From Vicugna pacos (lineage: Eukaryota > Chordata > Mammalia > Artiodactyla > Camelidae): 64,000 nucleotides of DNA. The stretch covers positions 7,262,001 through 7,326,000 of the forward strand of contig NC_133016.1 of the NCBI RefSeq assembly GCF_048564905.1, read 5' to 3'. The translations under genes were made by a program, and so were the position numbers. A model generated the notes under the pieces. That model did not search any database and was not told the origin of the DNA. It worked only from the letters and a program-made list of their open reading frames with translations. Below are positions 11,136-22,814 of this stretch, one piece after another. Each line of letters opens with the position of its first letter. The stretch's first letter is position 1.

Positions 11136-12505
11136 AATATTACAGCCAATTAGTTCATATTTTATATTCAAGCCAGTTTATATTATCTTGAATATAAAAG
11201 CAATCAACTATTGTCAATTGCCTAAACTCATAGAAACATGACAATTATAATTTCTTGTTTTAAAAATAGATTATTGACAATAAATTCAATTCATCAATAA
11301 GTACATAAATAAATAATAGAGAAGACAGGTATAAATTGAATATATATTAATTGGAGAAATAAGAATAAACAACTAAGGGATTATTGTGACAGGTTATAAA
11401 TGTTATAAAGCTTGGCAAAATATGAACAATGACCTACTCACCCATCCAGGGAGTGGATGTGAAGTGCTGTGTAGGAGTACAGACTTCATCATGCCCGGCA
11501 AGAGATCTGTTTGTAGTACAGCTCCTAAAATTGAAGAAGACATTTACAAATCCATATTGTTCCAGCCTCCTAATATTTCTGCATATTCTTTATTCAGAGG
11601 GAGATTTTAGAAACAAACGTTTTTTATATCAATAAAATATTTATCTGGAAGTTCAGCGATTCTTTTTTTGCTTTAAAGGATTAAATGTATAATGATTTCA
11701 AATGGTGATGCGATACCTAGATCTAATCTACATCTGGCTTTAGGATTATTTACTGTAATTTACTTAGGAATGTTATTGGTGCGGCTTTACAGTAGCACCA
11801 GGAAGCAGGAACTAGGTGGTGAGAAAAGGGAACTAAGTTTTAGAAATTGCATAGCTGCAAAAAATTCAGGTACATGAGTTAAAGTGAATAAAATGAGGCA
11901 TCAAAAAATAATACCTTAAAGCTTTCATCTATTAAACCAGAACATGCATATATTGCTCTTTCATTTCCTCAGGACAAACAATGATGAACTTCTTTAAATG
12001 ATGCTTACACGTTTTAAAATATGTTCCAGTACGAAAGATAATCATTTGTGGCTATACTTCTTAAATTTTCCTTTGATAAACGCTGTTAAATTTCCCCATG
12101 ACACTAGAAGCTGATTTTCACTTTGTATCAGGCCACACTGATGAATGTTGTTTGAGAAACTTGCCAGTGGGAGGTACATTAAGTGGAAGATATCTGTGAC
12201 AAAGTAGTCGCAGCCTCAGCGAAAGATTAATGCTGAAGCTGTAGCATACGAGATACGAGTCCAAAACCCTGGGGGAGCAGTGGGCCGGAAGCAGCATGCT
12301 AGACAGTCAAGTGAACACAACTGCAGAGTAACAAGAATAAAGGCCTGAGTGTCAGGAAACAGTTAGAAAGCAAGATAAGTCATCCAAGTTAATGTGAAAG
12401 ATAACATTGTGAGCCTCGGTGAAGATAAATATTTAAGCTTCATCTATATATTCTATGCAGGTGGAAAAACTACCAGTTGTAAAACAAAAAGTATGATTTT
12501 AGTGG
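11136..12505. other. Unique non-coding DNA
   Basis: AT-rich with no known repeat. Forward frames at 11386-11610 and 11692-11877 carry no domain. A moderately CpG-retaining stretch around 12200-12300 is unassigned. Confidence 0.5.
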
Positions 12506-13015
12506 GCAAATCAGTTTCCTATTAGTGTAGTAATAAATGGTGACAAACCGAGTGGCTTCGAAGAGCATAAATTTATTATCTTCCGATTCTGGAGGTCACA
12601 AATCCAAAACAAGTCTCCCTGGGTTAAAGCCAAGGTGACAGCAGAGCTATGTTTCTTTCTTGAGGCTCTGGGGTAGAACCTGTTCTCTTGCCTTTTCCAG
12701 TTTTTCAGCACTGCCTGCGTTTTGGGGGCTCATTTCCTTGGTTCCACCTACAAAGTCAGGAGTTGAGCATCTTCAAATTTCTCTGTCATTGTTCTTCTGT
12801 TCTGCCTCTGTCTTCCACTTTAAAAGACCCTTGTGATGACAATGAACCCACACAGATAATCTGGAATAATTTCCTTTCTTTAAGGTCAGCTGATTAGCGA
12901 CCTGCTTCCATCTGCAACTGTAATCAGCCCCTGCCATGTAACATGACATATTTAAGGGTTCTGAGGATTCAGATGTGGATGTCTCTGAAGGGCCATCATT
13001 CTACTGACCACAATA
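12506..13015 (-). mobile_element. Ancient MaLR LTR (MLT1D-like), reverse, near full length, fossil
   Basis: Antisense landmarks appear in full order: 'cagtttcctattagtgtagt', 'gagtggcttcgaagagcata', 'tttattatcttccgattctg', 'ccaaggtgacagcagagcta', 'gaggctctggggtagaacct', 'agacccttgtgatgacaatg', 'gataatctggaataatttcc' and 'ggccatcattctactgacca'. These correspond to the MLT1D LTR read backwards. No internal region adjoins it. This is a second solitary LTR of the same family as the one at 4850, in opposite orientation. Confidence 0.85.
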
Positions 13016-14230
13016 GGTTTGCAATTGAAAATTAAAATTTGATGCCCATACGTTATCCATCTCAAATTTTATGGCTAGGTTTTGTAGGACAAACTCTGCA
13101 TTCTCTCCCCAACTCTAATTAAAATTTTAAAACCGACTTTTTGTAACAGAACATGTGAAGCCATGAGACTGGCAGAGAACGACAAAAATCTGAGTGTGAT
13201 GAGAATGAGAAAAGGAAGGCAGGTTGAGTTCTGGCCAGAGAGATACTAAGAGGTCCTGCAGAAAGAGTGACGTCAGCCAATGAGACGGGAGAAAAGGGAA
13301 TTCTCCATGAGTAAGGAGGGGAGCACAGAGAGTTTCGTATCCTGGATACCGAGAGAAGCCGGTGTGTCCGTGAGGACGGAGACAGTAGCGTCAAATGCTG
13401 CTGGTGGGGCCATGGAGACAAAATCTGGTACCTGAGTGGTGCATTCCTCCTGGACCACCTCAACATCAAAGGGATTGGCTCTGGGGACTTGAGAAATGGT
13501 TCCTGTTATCAAACAGCTTTCGGTAAGAGTGTTGCATTGCTTTAGTAAGTTCTCCCTCCTACAACTGTCTCAACCTCTTATGGTTTAAATAGGTGGGTTG
13601 ACTAGAGGCCATAATTGGTTACCTAGCCTCCTTTGCTTCCAGTCAGATTAGGCATTTCATAAGAACTTAACTCACTTTTTATTGAGTATATGAAATGAAG
13701 AAGGTCTGATCTTCTGGCACCCAGGGAACCTCTCCTGAGTCATCCGATCCCCATGTAGCAGGTCCCCGGATGGCAAGTGGGTTTGGTCCCGGACTTCCTT
13801 CTCAAGACTGATGACGGCCTCTCCACTGAAGGCCTTCTCCCCTGACACTGAAGGCTGACTCACAATCCCCGAAATCCCACATCCTGCAACGGGATGCTCA
13901 TCTGGTGTTTAAGGACCACTGGCCCTGGATGTTTTCATTATTTTGTCCAGCCTCTATGACAGGCTACCTGGTGACTTGGAAGCTTCTAAACGGAGTGACT
14001 ATGCCAGGATGACATGGTGCATCTTCCCAAACCTGCACCTGGTGACGTCTCAGTGAGAGCCAGACCCCGAGCACAGCCCAAGTCAATAAGTAACACTCCA
14101 GAAAGGTCCTAAGTATGTATGCCTGCTCCTCCTCTGACTTTCTCTGACTGCCTCGTTCCTGGCACCACAGGAAACTGAAATGGTTCATTTTTCACTTCCA
14201 TGTATATAACTGTGCTGCTGAAATATTTTA
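13016..14230. other. Unrecognised, moderately GC-rich block
   Basis: GC content is visibly above the flanks. Reverse-strand frames of 116 codons (13119-13469), 79 codons (13273-13512) and 74 codons (13964-14188) overlap here. None shows a known domain, and the two at 13.1-13.5 kb lie in different frames over the same DNA. A reverse-strand AATAAA lies near 13680. It could be an unlisted LTR, an old processed pseudogene or regulatory DNA; I cannot choose. The CRE/CCAAT pair inside it is listed separately. Confidence 0.4.
13268..13281 (-). promoter_or_regulatory. CRE palindrome next to a CCAAT box
   Basis: A full consensus CRE 'tgacgtca' (13268-13275) is followed after one base by 'ccaat' (13277-13281). 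Read on the reverse strand it is 'attggctgacgtca', an arrangement known from promoters that bind NF-Y and CREB/ATF. There is no evidence of transcription. It could belong to a promoter, an LTR or be chance. Confidence 0.45.
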
Positions 14231-14634
14231 AAAATTTCTCCACAAAGAGTCACCCATTTGCTCTCATGTTAGATACATCACTGGACAGATCAAGTGAAGT
14301 GATGTTCCTTAATTTCTTCCTTCTCCTCTTTAATGGGAGAAACTATTAAAGCATCACCCAAATTTGTTTGTTTTTTTTTTCACTTCCGTCCATGGCTGTA
14401 TCCTCAACAAGATACTACATCGAGCTGACCTCCTTTGCTTTCAAATAACTACTCGACTGTGGGTAACAGTCATCAGAGTGGTGTAGTCAGAGCTGAGCTG
14501 ATTCTACCTCGCTGTACACTATTAGCACTCACGTGCATAGGGGTTATTAAAAGAGCCAACCGTCCCTTGTTAAAAAGAAGTAACTGAGCTCTGGAGAGGT
14601 GTTTTTCTTTTAAGATTCTAACGTTTCATGCCAG
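14231..14634. other. Unique non-coding DNA
   Basis: No gene or repeat recognised; contains a 10-base T run near 14372. Confidence 0.5.
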
Positions 14635-14835
14635 CATAAAGCGAGGAGATGACGCGGATGCTGCTCTGACCGCAGTGTTTGCAGGTGCAGGCGTGCAGGC
14701 CAGCTTAGGGGTGCCGGGAAGCTCGTGCGCAGGCGCCGGGTGCTGCCTTGGGTGAAGCACGAGGTCGGCTGCCCGTCTCGGGCCCTTTTTGTCACTGACA
14801 GTGTTGGCGGGTGACGCCTGTCTTTAAAATAAATT
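14635..14835. other. CpG-rich patch
   Basis: Roughly 18 CpGs in 200 bases, e.g. 'gatgacgcggatg', 'gctcgtgcgcaggcgccggg' and 'ggcgggtgacgcc', between AT-rich flanks. An 84-codon reverse frame (14610-14864) covers it but lacks any domain. A very small CpG island, an unannotated promoter or a GC-converted patch are all possible. Confidence 0.5.
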
Positions 14836-14879
14836 AGAGCCGCATGAACTGTGTTCAGCAGCAACTTACATTAAATTCT

Positions 14880-14950
14880 CCTCTTCCTGTCAACTCACAG
14901 TGCAGCGCCTGGCGCCCAGTGGGAACTGAATAAATGTCAAGTCAATGACA
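14880..14950 (+). repeat. Possible L2/MIR 3' tail
   Basis: 'cagcgcctggcgcccagtgg' then 'actgaataaatgtcaagtca' resembles the shared MIR/L2 3' terminus ('gcctggcacatagt...ctcaataaatg'). Confidence 0.4.
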
Positions 14951-15944
14951 AATGACAAGGTTTATGGAATCAGCAACACAATGTAGACAGGGTTTTGAAT
15001 AAGTTTCTCCATTGCAGTTTATTTTTATAAATGGTGATTTGGATGGAAAGCCCAAACTTTAAAACATATAATGATTAAGAACAGGGGCAGTTACAGATGT
15101 ACCAGTAGTTCAATACCAAGTTAATTCACAAGGTATATCGTGATAATGCACCTTGGAGTCTGACTGCGCCTTCAAACCCTAATTGTTGTACGTTCGTGTA
15201 TAGTAAAGACACGTCCACCTGCGTAGTATTTACCCACTGCCTTACAAGCTCACAAAAAGCAGCTCTGTTAATGGGAAAATAATGGGTCTATACAATACTA
15301 CAAAGATCATTATTGCTCTGCGTCTCCTCTGTGTCTACTTGGCTTCAGGCTTTACTTAAAGACATTTTTCAAACACAAAAATGACCTTCATATATCTTCA
15401 GACTATGGGAAATGAGCAAAAATTGTTTGATTGATTAGCCAATTAACACTAAGTACTAGTGGTTACTCATCTGCATATTAAAAAGTCTGTTAATAGACCA
15501 TGGTAGAACTTAGCACCTATATACCAATCAAATGAAAAAAAAATTGTCAGAAGAAAAAATATTTTCAGAAGTAATCATGTTAAGCAGGAGAAAAGTGATA
15601 ATGGAGACACAGTCAGTGCAGGGACTTGAGAGACTACTGGCTTCAGGTGTCACCTGGCTCCACTGGGGTCAGGAATTTGAACTGCCCCCTGCTGCAGCTC
15701 TCACAGGAGTAAAACAAGATTTTACACTTGCATTTATGTGGGAATGGTGACTTTGGTCCAATGACTTAATTTTCTCTTGTGCTCTATTCCGCTGTCATTT
15801 CATCAATCTCATTATCAATTTGTCTACCTCGGGTTCTTTTATTTATTCTCTTTAATATAGAATGAAACATAGGATAGTAGATTATTCACATCCCTTACCC
15901 CAGGATCTTTATTGATTCATTGATTTAACTTAACACTTGGTTGG
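14951..15944. other. Unique non-coding DNA
   Basis: No exon or clear repeat. A 72-codon forward frame at 15532-15750 has no recognisable domain. Confidence 0.5.
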
Positions 15945-16115
15945 CTTGAGAAAGTTATTTAACTTTCTAATTCCCAATTTCTGCATACATAAACCTGATA
16001 TATTTGAAGCATCCTTCCCAGAGAATTTATGTGATAATTAAGTGAAATTGTTCATGCAAAGCACTTAACACTGTGTCTGGTATGAAGTCATCAGTACATA
16101 AATATAATTTTATTC
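15945..16115 (+). repeat. MIR SINE
   Basis: Consensus-order words 'gaaagttatttaactttcta', 'tgtgataattaagtgaaatt', 'atgcaaagcacttaacactg' and 'tgtctggtatgaagtca'. Confidence 0.65.
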
Positions 16116-16319
16116 TTACTTTCATTTTTATCTGTATTAATTTTCTTCACAGCTATCCATTGAGATCTGTGTATATGTGAGGCATTCTGCCAAATTTGAG
16201 ACATAGAACATGAGGTTAAAAATTGGATTCTTACCCTTCAAGTACTCGCAGTTAAGCAGTAAACTATTACATCAAATAATTGTATAACTATTATTAAAAC
16301 TTTAACACATAAGGTTGGA

Positions 16320-16460
16320 AGAATGATACAGTGAGTATCTGTTTACTCATCACCTACATTCTTCATTGTTAATGCTTTGCTAATTTCACTTGCTATTTCT
16401 ATATGTATATACGTATTTTCTCAACCATTAAACTATGTAATTTTAAAATACTCATATTTT
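16320..16460. mobile_element. Ancient LINE-1 (L1M) 3' UTR fragment
   Basis: 'gaatgatacagtgagtatct', 'actcatcacctacattcttc' and 'attgttaatgctttgctaat' match the old L1M motif 'tacaatgaacacccatatacccttcacctagattcaccaattgttaac' in spaced form. The orientation of the parent element is not certain from memory. Confidence 0.5.
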
Positions 16461-17664
16461 ATCATTTGTCATCAATAGCAAACCTCTTTATAAATATGAG
16501 AAACATGATAAAAATATATTTGGGATCATCACGTTTCTGGAAGACAAATCCATTTCCTAAAAAAACCAAGTGATAGAAAATGTAGCTGATGGTTCATAAC
16601 ATCCTGTACGCATCACAAAAACAATAAAATTAAAAGTAAAACACTACTACTTATTATCAAAATGATAGTTTTCACATCAAATTTAACTGAGTATTTTTAG
16701 ATACTAAAATATGTTTCATTAGCTCTGTATTGAAAAATTAAAAGGCAAAAAATGTAGTCCAGCCACTTCTTACCCTAGATGTGTCTGAGACATTTTGACT
16801 TCTTGGAAATCTATTCCATATCCATAAATAATATCATCTATTTGTTTTAGAATTAGGCTTTTTTTATAAAAGATATTTACGTAATGATTGATGTTCCCAT
16901 ATGAGCCTTCAATTTACCATTTCTTTTTCAATCAGAAGCATATTGACACATATTGCTTTTTCTAAATAATTTGATATAAAACTTTTGTTTCATTGTGTAT
17001 ATGTTTAGGACCTGTACTGAGACAGGTAATGTGTAGTACATAGACGTAGCGCTTAGAGCAAAACATTGTCCACTGCAAAGATGAATCATAATTCTGCCTT
17101 TTGTGCTGGATCCCATTCGTTCACCCATCCCACTGCTCTCCTGGATATTCAAAGCCCCTTGAGGAGCGAGAATACCACGCAGTACCTTTAGATTTGCTCT
17201 TAGAAAAAGATGCCTACATATGTGTCTATGAATGTGTAGTAGATGTGTTATGAATATGAAAGGAATATACATCAAAGGATTTGGAAAGGCAGAGCTTACT
17301 TATGGATTAAAAGGAGCACAGACACACACCCTACGCTGCTCCTAATGTCACTGTTAAGAGTCCAGAGAGAATGCTGTTAACTGCATCGAAGTTCTACCCG
17401 CATTCACACATAGCCTTCACTGAAATTGGCCACGGTAAGTCTTCTCTCATTATTTTCCACTTTTATTTTGCCTCATTTTAAAAAGTAAACTTGATTAGGT
17501 ATGAAGTAGGTAAATTGTAATAAAAATGTGTTTCTTTACCCTGCCCTCCCATTCCCTCCTCTCGTCTCTGTGTTTGGACGGCGTTTTACCTGCTGCTTCC
17601 ATCTCACCCAGCTGCCCAGGCCACACTCTCTGTGTCTCCAGAAGTGACAATTTGTCTTTGACTG
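16461..17664. other. Unique non-coding DNA
   Basis: AT-rich with no recognised repeat. A reverse frame of 115 codons at 16928-17275 has no domain match that I can see. Confidence 0.5.
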
Positions 17665-17890
17665 ATCAGTGTTTGAATTTCACTTCAAAATTGCTACCCT
17701 GATCCTGGCTACACCAGTTTTTGCTCTGTGATTTGGTTATTACTTAATTAGTCCTTCAGTTTTTTCATCCATAAAATGGGCATCATCATATTACATAACT
17801 CCTAAGGTTACGCTTGTTGAAGGAATCAAAGCATATAAAGCACTTAGAACAGGGTCTGACAGACAGTATGTATTCAAAATTGCCATTTTA
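17665..17890 (+). repeat. MIR SINE, near full length
   Basis: Words in order: 'tcctggctacaccagttttt' (box-B side of the head), 'tttttcatccataaaatggg' (core), 'gaaggaatcaaagcatataa' and 'gcacttagaacagggtctga', ending in 'gtatgtattcaaaat'. Confidence 0.8.
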
Positions 17891-17930
17891 TCATCATCAT
17901 CATCATCCTGCTCATTATTTATTATTATTC
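17885..17930. repeat. (ATC)n then (TTA)n simple repeat
   Basis: 'tcatcatcatcatcatcc' followed by 'atttattattatt' directly beyond the MIR tail. Confidence 0.8.
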
Positions 17931-17984
17931 TTTGTATCTCCATCTACTGTATTTCATTAATTATATAAATAAGAATGGGTTACC

Positions 17985-18112
17985 GTCTGTCAGCCTAATA
18001 AAATATAAATTACATGAGTGTGAGGATTACTGTATTCACTGCTGTGACCCCAGTGATTGAAACATTCCTGATAGTCAGGAAATATCCATAGAATAAATAA
18101 GTATGATTTATA
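17985..18112 (+). repeat. LINE-2 3' end
   Basis: 'attcactgctgtgaccccag' and 'gtcaggaaatatccatagaa' correspond to the L2 terminus 'ttcactgctgtatccccagtgcctagaacag...aataaatatttg'. Confidence 0.65.
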
Positions 18113-19054
18113 TTTTTGTAAGTACTATTAATTTTAATTCTTAATTTTTATAGAACTTTCTTTCTCCATGGAACTCAGAATTAATCAATCTCTTACCTTG
18201 ACCCTGATCCTGAGCCTCTCTCCACAGGCCTCAGCATCTGAGTGCAAAGCTGGAGCAGAGGTCATCAGTTGAATCCTGGGGGAGAGGGAGAGGAAAGCTT
18301 CAGTACACAATTTACAAAAAAAAAAAATTGTTTAAAGGTGATTTACCTACTTGACCACTGCATATTCATAAATGTATTCAGTGTATTCAGGTTTGTACAT
18401 AAAACATGCCACTGAATAGCATTTAGGGTTTCTACATGTGCCACTTCTAGAAAAGTTGTTTTTCATGTGCCCTGAGAATCTCTGTACTATTAAAAATGGT
18501 GTCGTACACACACAGAAATTTAAGCTCTTCTCCCTGAGTAATAGATATCTGTTAAATATAAGTTTCCATATGTAGATAGCTAGTGCTAAAATGATGTTAA
18601 CTCACCAAATTAGATATTAGAGCATTAAGAGCTTAAAATATGATAAAAGGAATATTATGATTTTGTAGCTACCTGAAAAATAGAATACAAAGTTTGTAAA
18701 AACGTAGACATAATGATGGCAACCATTAAGGAAACAGAACACATTTGGAATGCATTCAAATTGGGTAGGATGAATACGACTGTCTACCCTTCTTTAAATG
18801 TGAATCAAAAAGCAAACATTTGGAAATCCTCTAGGTTTCCAAGGGGTGAAGCTATAGATTATTGATTGGAACATCTTAATGTTATAAGAAAGTGTGATTT
18901 AATGAAGTATATTTATAACAAAAGTGGTTGAAAATAGGTAGAATAAACAGTTCACTCTAGGAATTTAAAAGGAATTCCTCCCTTACATTACAGGAAATTA
19001 TAAGGCAAAGAGAGTGGGATTGAGTTTTCAGGTGTATATGATCTGTGTTGCAGA
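18113..19054. other. Unique non-coding DNA
   Basis: No gene. An 11-base A run is near 18317. The remainder is AT-rich without a nameable repeat. Confidence 0.5.
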
Positions 19055-19150
19055 AGAACAAACACGGGCTGTAGACTCTTGGCTCTGCCACTTCCCAGTT
19101 ATTTAGCCTTTCTGACCCCCTCTGTGCGACAGTCTCACTGGGATCCTAAA
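19055..19150 (+). repeat. MIR SINE fragment
   Basis: 'gggctgtagactcttggctc' then 'tgccacttcccagttattta' and 'gcctttctgaccccctctgt' follow the MIR head ('...gactctggagcc...gccacttactagctgtgtgacc'). Confidence 0.55.
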
Positions 19151-19369
19151 CACAGGCAGTGAGTTTCAAGCAACAGGACAACCAGTAGAATGAGAAGGAA
19201 TTTTACAAAGAAAATATCGGTTTTATAAAAAAAAATGGTCATAATGGGAAATTAAACATAATTAGTGTCGCTTGCATTTATTTTAGTATTTCTTTTTAAT
19301 TGTGTGTGGAAGTATACACAAAATCTTTTCAGTGCTTAGAGCTTCTAAACATCTTAATCCTTTCCTGTG

Positions 19370-19495
19370 ACCTTCAGTGACCTCAGGCATAAAATTGGAA
19401 AAACGGTTTCCACTTTGCATATTTGAAATAACTAAGTAAGCCAGACAATTCGCACTCTGTTTAGCCTACAGTATATATCCAATAATTTATACTCT
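19370..19495 (+). repeat. MIR SINE fragment
   Basis: 'gaccttcagtgacctcaggc', 'ataaaattggaaaaacggtt' and 'gtttagcctacagtatatat' match the MIR core and tail at high divergence. Confidence 0.5.
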
Positions 19496-22083
19496 CCTAA
19501 TATCTTGGACTACAGAAGATCATGTACAATATTTAACAAGCATGATTAGAGTCTGGCTCAAATTATAGTTGAGGGAAGTGTTGGGGCTTTTAGGGGTTAA
19601 TAACAACATCTGTCCTTCCCTCTAAGTGAAGGATTAATTGAGAAGTAGAGATGGCCATCAGCCTTATGGATATTAACTTTAATTTATTAATATAAAAATC
19701 TGGATCGCAGGATATGACTTAGATGTACAGCCATTTTGGGTGTCACTATATATTGCTCCCAAATTGAAACTATTGGCCAAAATACAGGTGTCCCTTGTCT
19801 AACTAGGGTCTTCCTCTGCGAGTTTACCTGATGGGAAGGTAGAGAAATTTTTCCCCTCAGTGCCCTGTGCATAGACTGGGGCAGAGACATGCAGACAGAC
19901 AGACAGACAGAGTGACAGAGTCTAGAAAAAGATCCTTCGGTTGAGAGAAGCTACCAACAGTCTTGCTGGATTTCATAAAGGGCTTAAATATGAGCTTGTT
20001 TTTGGAAACTCGCATGGCATGTGTACGAATCCAAGCTTGGAGTATCGGAAAATATAATATGCTTTCTCCTAATAATTTTCCTATGTATCTTTTTGCCAGT
20101 GGATGACACCATTTATTTTTATGCCAATTCCTGTCACTATAATTTAATTGAATACCAAGTGAAACAGATGACGTAAGTAATCATCCATGCTGCTTGGGAG
20201 AATCACAGTGCTCATGACGCCGGGACTGCCGATGAATTTGGGAGTTTTAATCTTCTCACATTTATTCTAGAAACTTCAAGTTTTACTCGAAGACAGGTTT
20301 TGAGATTTTTTTTTCTTTAGAAGAGGCAAATGCCCTTTATTTTAAATGACTTAGTTTAGCTTGCAGACAGGGCAAGATATCTTGTTAGAACCTACTTTTA
20401 GTTTTGATGTCTTGTTGACATTTCTTGTAAGTGAAGAGTACCATTTCTTGCACGTTAAACCTGCAAAGAGGGTTCACAACACTCTCAAGTCCAGCCAAGC
20501 TGTTTATTATATAAGTGATTAAACAATTGAGAAATGTCAACTTACAAATAATCAAGCACCTGCACCTGTGTGGCAAGAGATCTGAGGACTGACTCAGTGC
20601 AGTGCAGTTTCCACCACTGTCTTTATCCTCTACCTCTCCTTCCAGTTTTATAGATAGAGTTATGTGTATATATGAGGATGTACTGCAAGGCTAGGTTCAT
20701 TTGTGAACATCAAATTTCCGTGGAACAGGTGGTCACAGTTCCTTTTCAGTTTACTCAACCTTTGAAAACAAAATGCATCGCCAAATAGTGAGCATAATTT
20801 TCTAGTAGTAAAGATGTAATGGGTGCTATCGAATAAACCTACGGTGGAAATTATTCTCTTTTTTTATTGTGAGCTTTCGCCTTTGACCTATTATGTTCCC
20901 TGTGAGTGATGAGGTCTGGAATTAGTAGTGAACTTCTAGAGAAAGAATTCAAGGAGTTAATCTTGTTTTGTGTGTAAGTTTCAGGTCACCGCAGCTTAAG
21001 TTTGACCATCCCTATGCGGTTTTATCAACCTTTTATGCAGACTAAGGTGTGGCTTGGGAATAAATCTTCATATGACAGTAATAGAATCTTTAGAGAAGAA
21101 TATTAGTGGGTCTTTAATTTCCCGATATGAAAGAGAAGAGAGGTAACTTCAATTTCTCTATAGTTCAAGAGCTATAAAGATGGGTGATGTTTATTTGCTG
21201 AGGTTTACAGTTTAGTAGCAGATTATGGACATGTAAGAAGACGTGTGTCATTTATATGACGCTATCATGAGTTGTCCATTGATTGAGCCAATAAAATTGT
21301 TAAAATAATTCTTTGATTTCATTAGAGACGAACAAAATGAGTGGAGTTACTCATCTTTTTCTGATGTACTCTACAAAGGATAATTTTAAATAAATGTGTT
21401 TCATCCAAGTGGAAATCAGATCTCCTTTAGCCAGGATCGCATTGTATTATTTGCAGAAAAATACATGGAAGCAGTAAGGATGATTATGTAAGTGATTCCA
21501 TTAAGGTAACAAAGCATCTCTTACACTCCTCCTCAGAGACACCCATGTCTCTGCTCTCTGAATGTTTAGCTGTTAAACTCACTGAATTAAAGAAAACAAG
21601 GAAAGCAAAACCACAAGCGGAAAACTGTTGTCAAGTATGAGATTAAATTACTTTTCCCAGATTATATGGGAAAAGGAGGAGGAACTTTTTGCACAGATTC
21701 GTTATAGGCAAAACGTTAATGAGGTCACCTATGTTAGGAATGGAACCTTTGCACGATTTGGACAGATTAGCATGTGTTTAGAAAAAGACTTCTCATTTTC
21801 TCCTCCATGAATGTGGTGCGAAATAGTTTGGGAGATTTGCTTGCTGATTAAGTGGAGCACATCGCCAATGTGTTACAAATTCATGAGTCGAGTCCAGGAT
21901 AAAGGTTCAGCCAACTAATCTAATGAAGACCAAAAAGGCTCTCATTTCTCCTGGTAGCCCAGCACCGCACATCATCAGTCAAGTTTTGTGCTGTGTTTTA
22001 GGGCCAGAGAGGCAACCAGTTAGGAGAGACTTCTTTGCCTGCCCATGCTCCGAATATGGATACCCTATTTGACATTCCTGAGG
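19496..22083. other. Unique non-coding DNA with possibly constrained blocks
   Basis: Almost no recognisable repeat over 2.6 kb. A short (CAGA)n lies at 19891-19912. The blocks near 20160-20260 (with 'gatgacgtaagtaatcatcc'), 20960-21330 and 21590-21900 have balanced composition and several TAAT/ATTA cores. That is the texture of conserved non-coding DNA, but conservation cannot be shown from one sequence. No exon is recognised; a reverse 63-codon and a forward 60-codon frame have no domains. Confidence 0.45.
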
Positions 22084-22150
22084 ATATATTTGTTGACAAA
22101 AGACATATATTTGTTGATAAAAGATAAGACATAGATGTTGATAAATCCAG
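22084..22150. repeat. Short imperfect tandem repeat, 21-26 bp unit
   Basis: Unit 'atatatttgttgacaaaaga' at 22084 recurs at 22105 as 'atatatttgttgataaaaga' with a 5-base extension, then partially from 22131 ('atagatgttgataaat'). Confidence 0.75.
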
Positions 22151-22240
22151 CTCCATTTGCCAAATCCTTCTCACTTACTGAGACTCAGCTTTTAATTTCG
22201 GATAAATCTTTTAAAATTTGTGATGCATAATCTGATAAAG

Positions 22241-22390
22241 GAGTTCTTAACTGGGCATCCACAGGTCTTTTGGTGCTCATTAAAAAGTGTTTTGGGAGTT
22301 AATGGATCTCTGAAAATCATATGTAAAGATTTTTTCCTGTACATTTTTCTAGAAAGAAAATTGAGCCTGCATTAGAGCATCAAAGGGTTG
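22241..22390. mobile_element. hAT-like non-autonomous DNA transposon fragment
   Basis: 'gagttcttaactgggcatcc', 'gttaatggatctctgaaaat', 'catatgtaaagattttttcc' and 'tgtacatttttctagaaaga' resemble the small hAT-Charlie elements that start 'ggttcttaacctggggtcc' and contain 'ctgaaattatatgtaaaa'. The family name is uncertain. Confidence 0.45.
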
Positions 22391-22814
22391 CGGCTTCCCC
22401 CTCCTGACTGTAAGAATGATCGTCTGCTAACACGAACGTAATCAGAATCCATTGTCAAGTCGAATCCACGTGTGTTGCTGAGGGACTGCTTCTGGAAACA
22501 CTCCAGATAGTAATGCTTAGAACTTGCAGTCTTCAGACCAGCCATCCCAGAAATCATTCAGTGACTAGTATGGTGAAATGCCAGATCCCTTCAAGGTAAT
22601 ACGTTTTTGGGGAGTAAAGTGAGAGATCAGACTCAGGGTTGTCAACAGATTTATGTTAGTAATAGTAGCAGTAGTAGCAGTATAGAGGTAGTAGTTATAT
22701 TAAAGTGATCATTTTAAATGACTTTTGATCCGTAGACTCTCAAGGCCACTTATATATACTTACATATTGATATAATATACGTGCAGCTGTTGCGTTATTA
22801 AATCATACAACAGG
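22391..22814. other. Unique DNA with retained CpGs
   Basis: Five CpGs fall within about 60 bases at 22410-22475 ('gatcgtctgctaacacgaac', 'gtcgaatccacgtgtg'), unusual in this AT-rich setting. An (AGT)-rich run lies at about 22654-22695. No gene. Confidence 0.45.

Noticed and set aside
17885-17910. CRISPR-like short direct repeats ('atcatc')
   Set aside because: A trinucleotide microsatellite without spacers; the host is eukaryotic.
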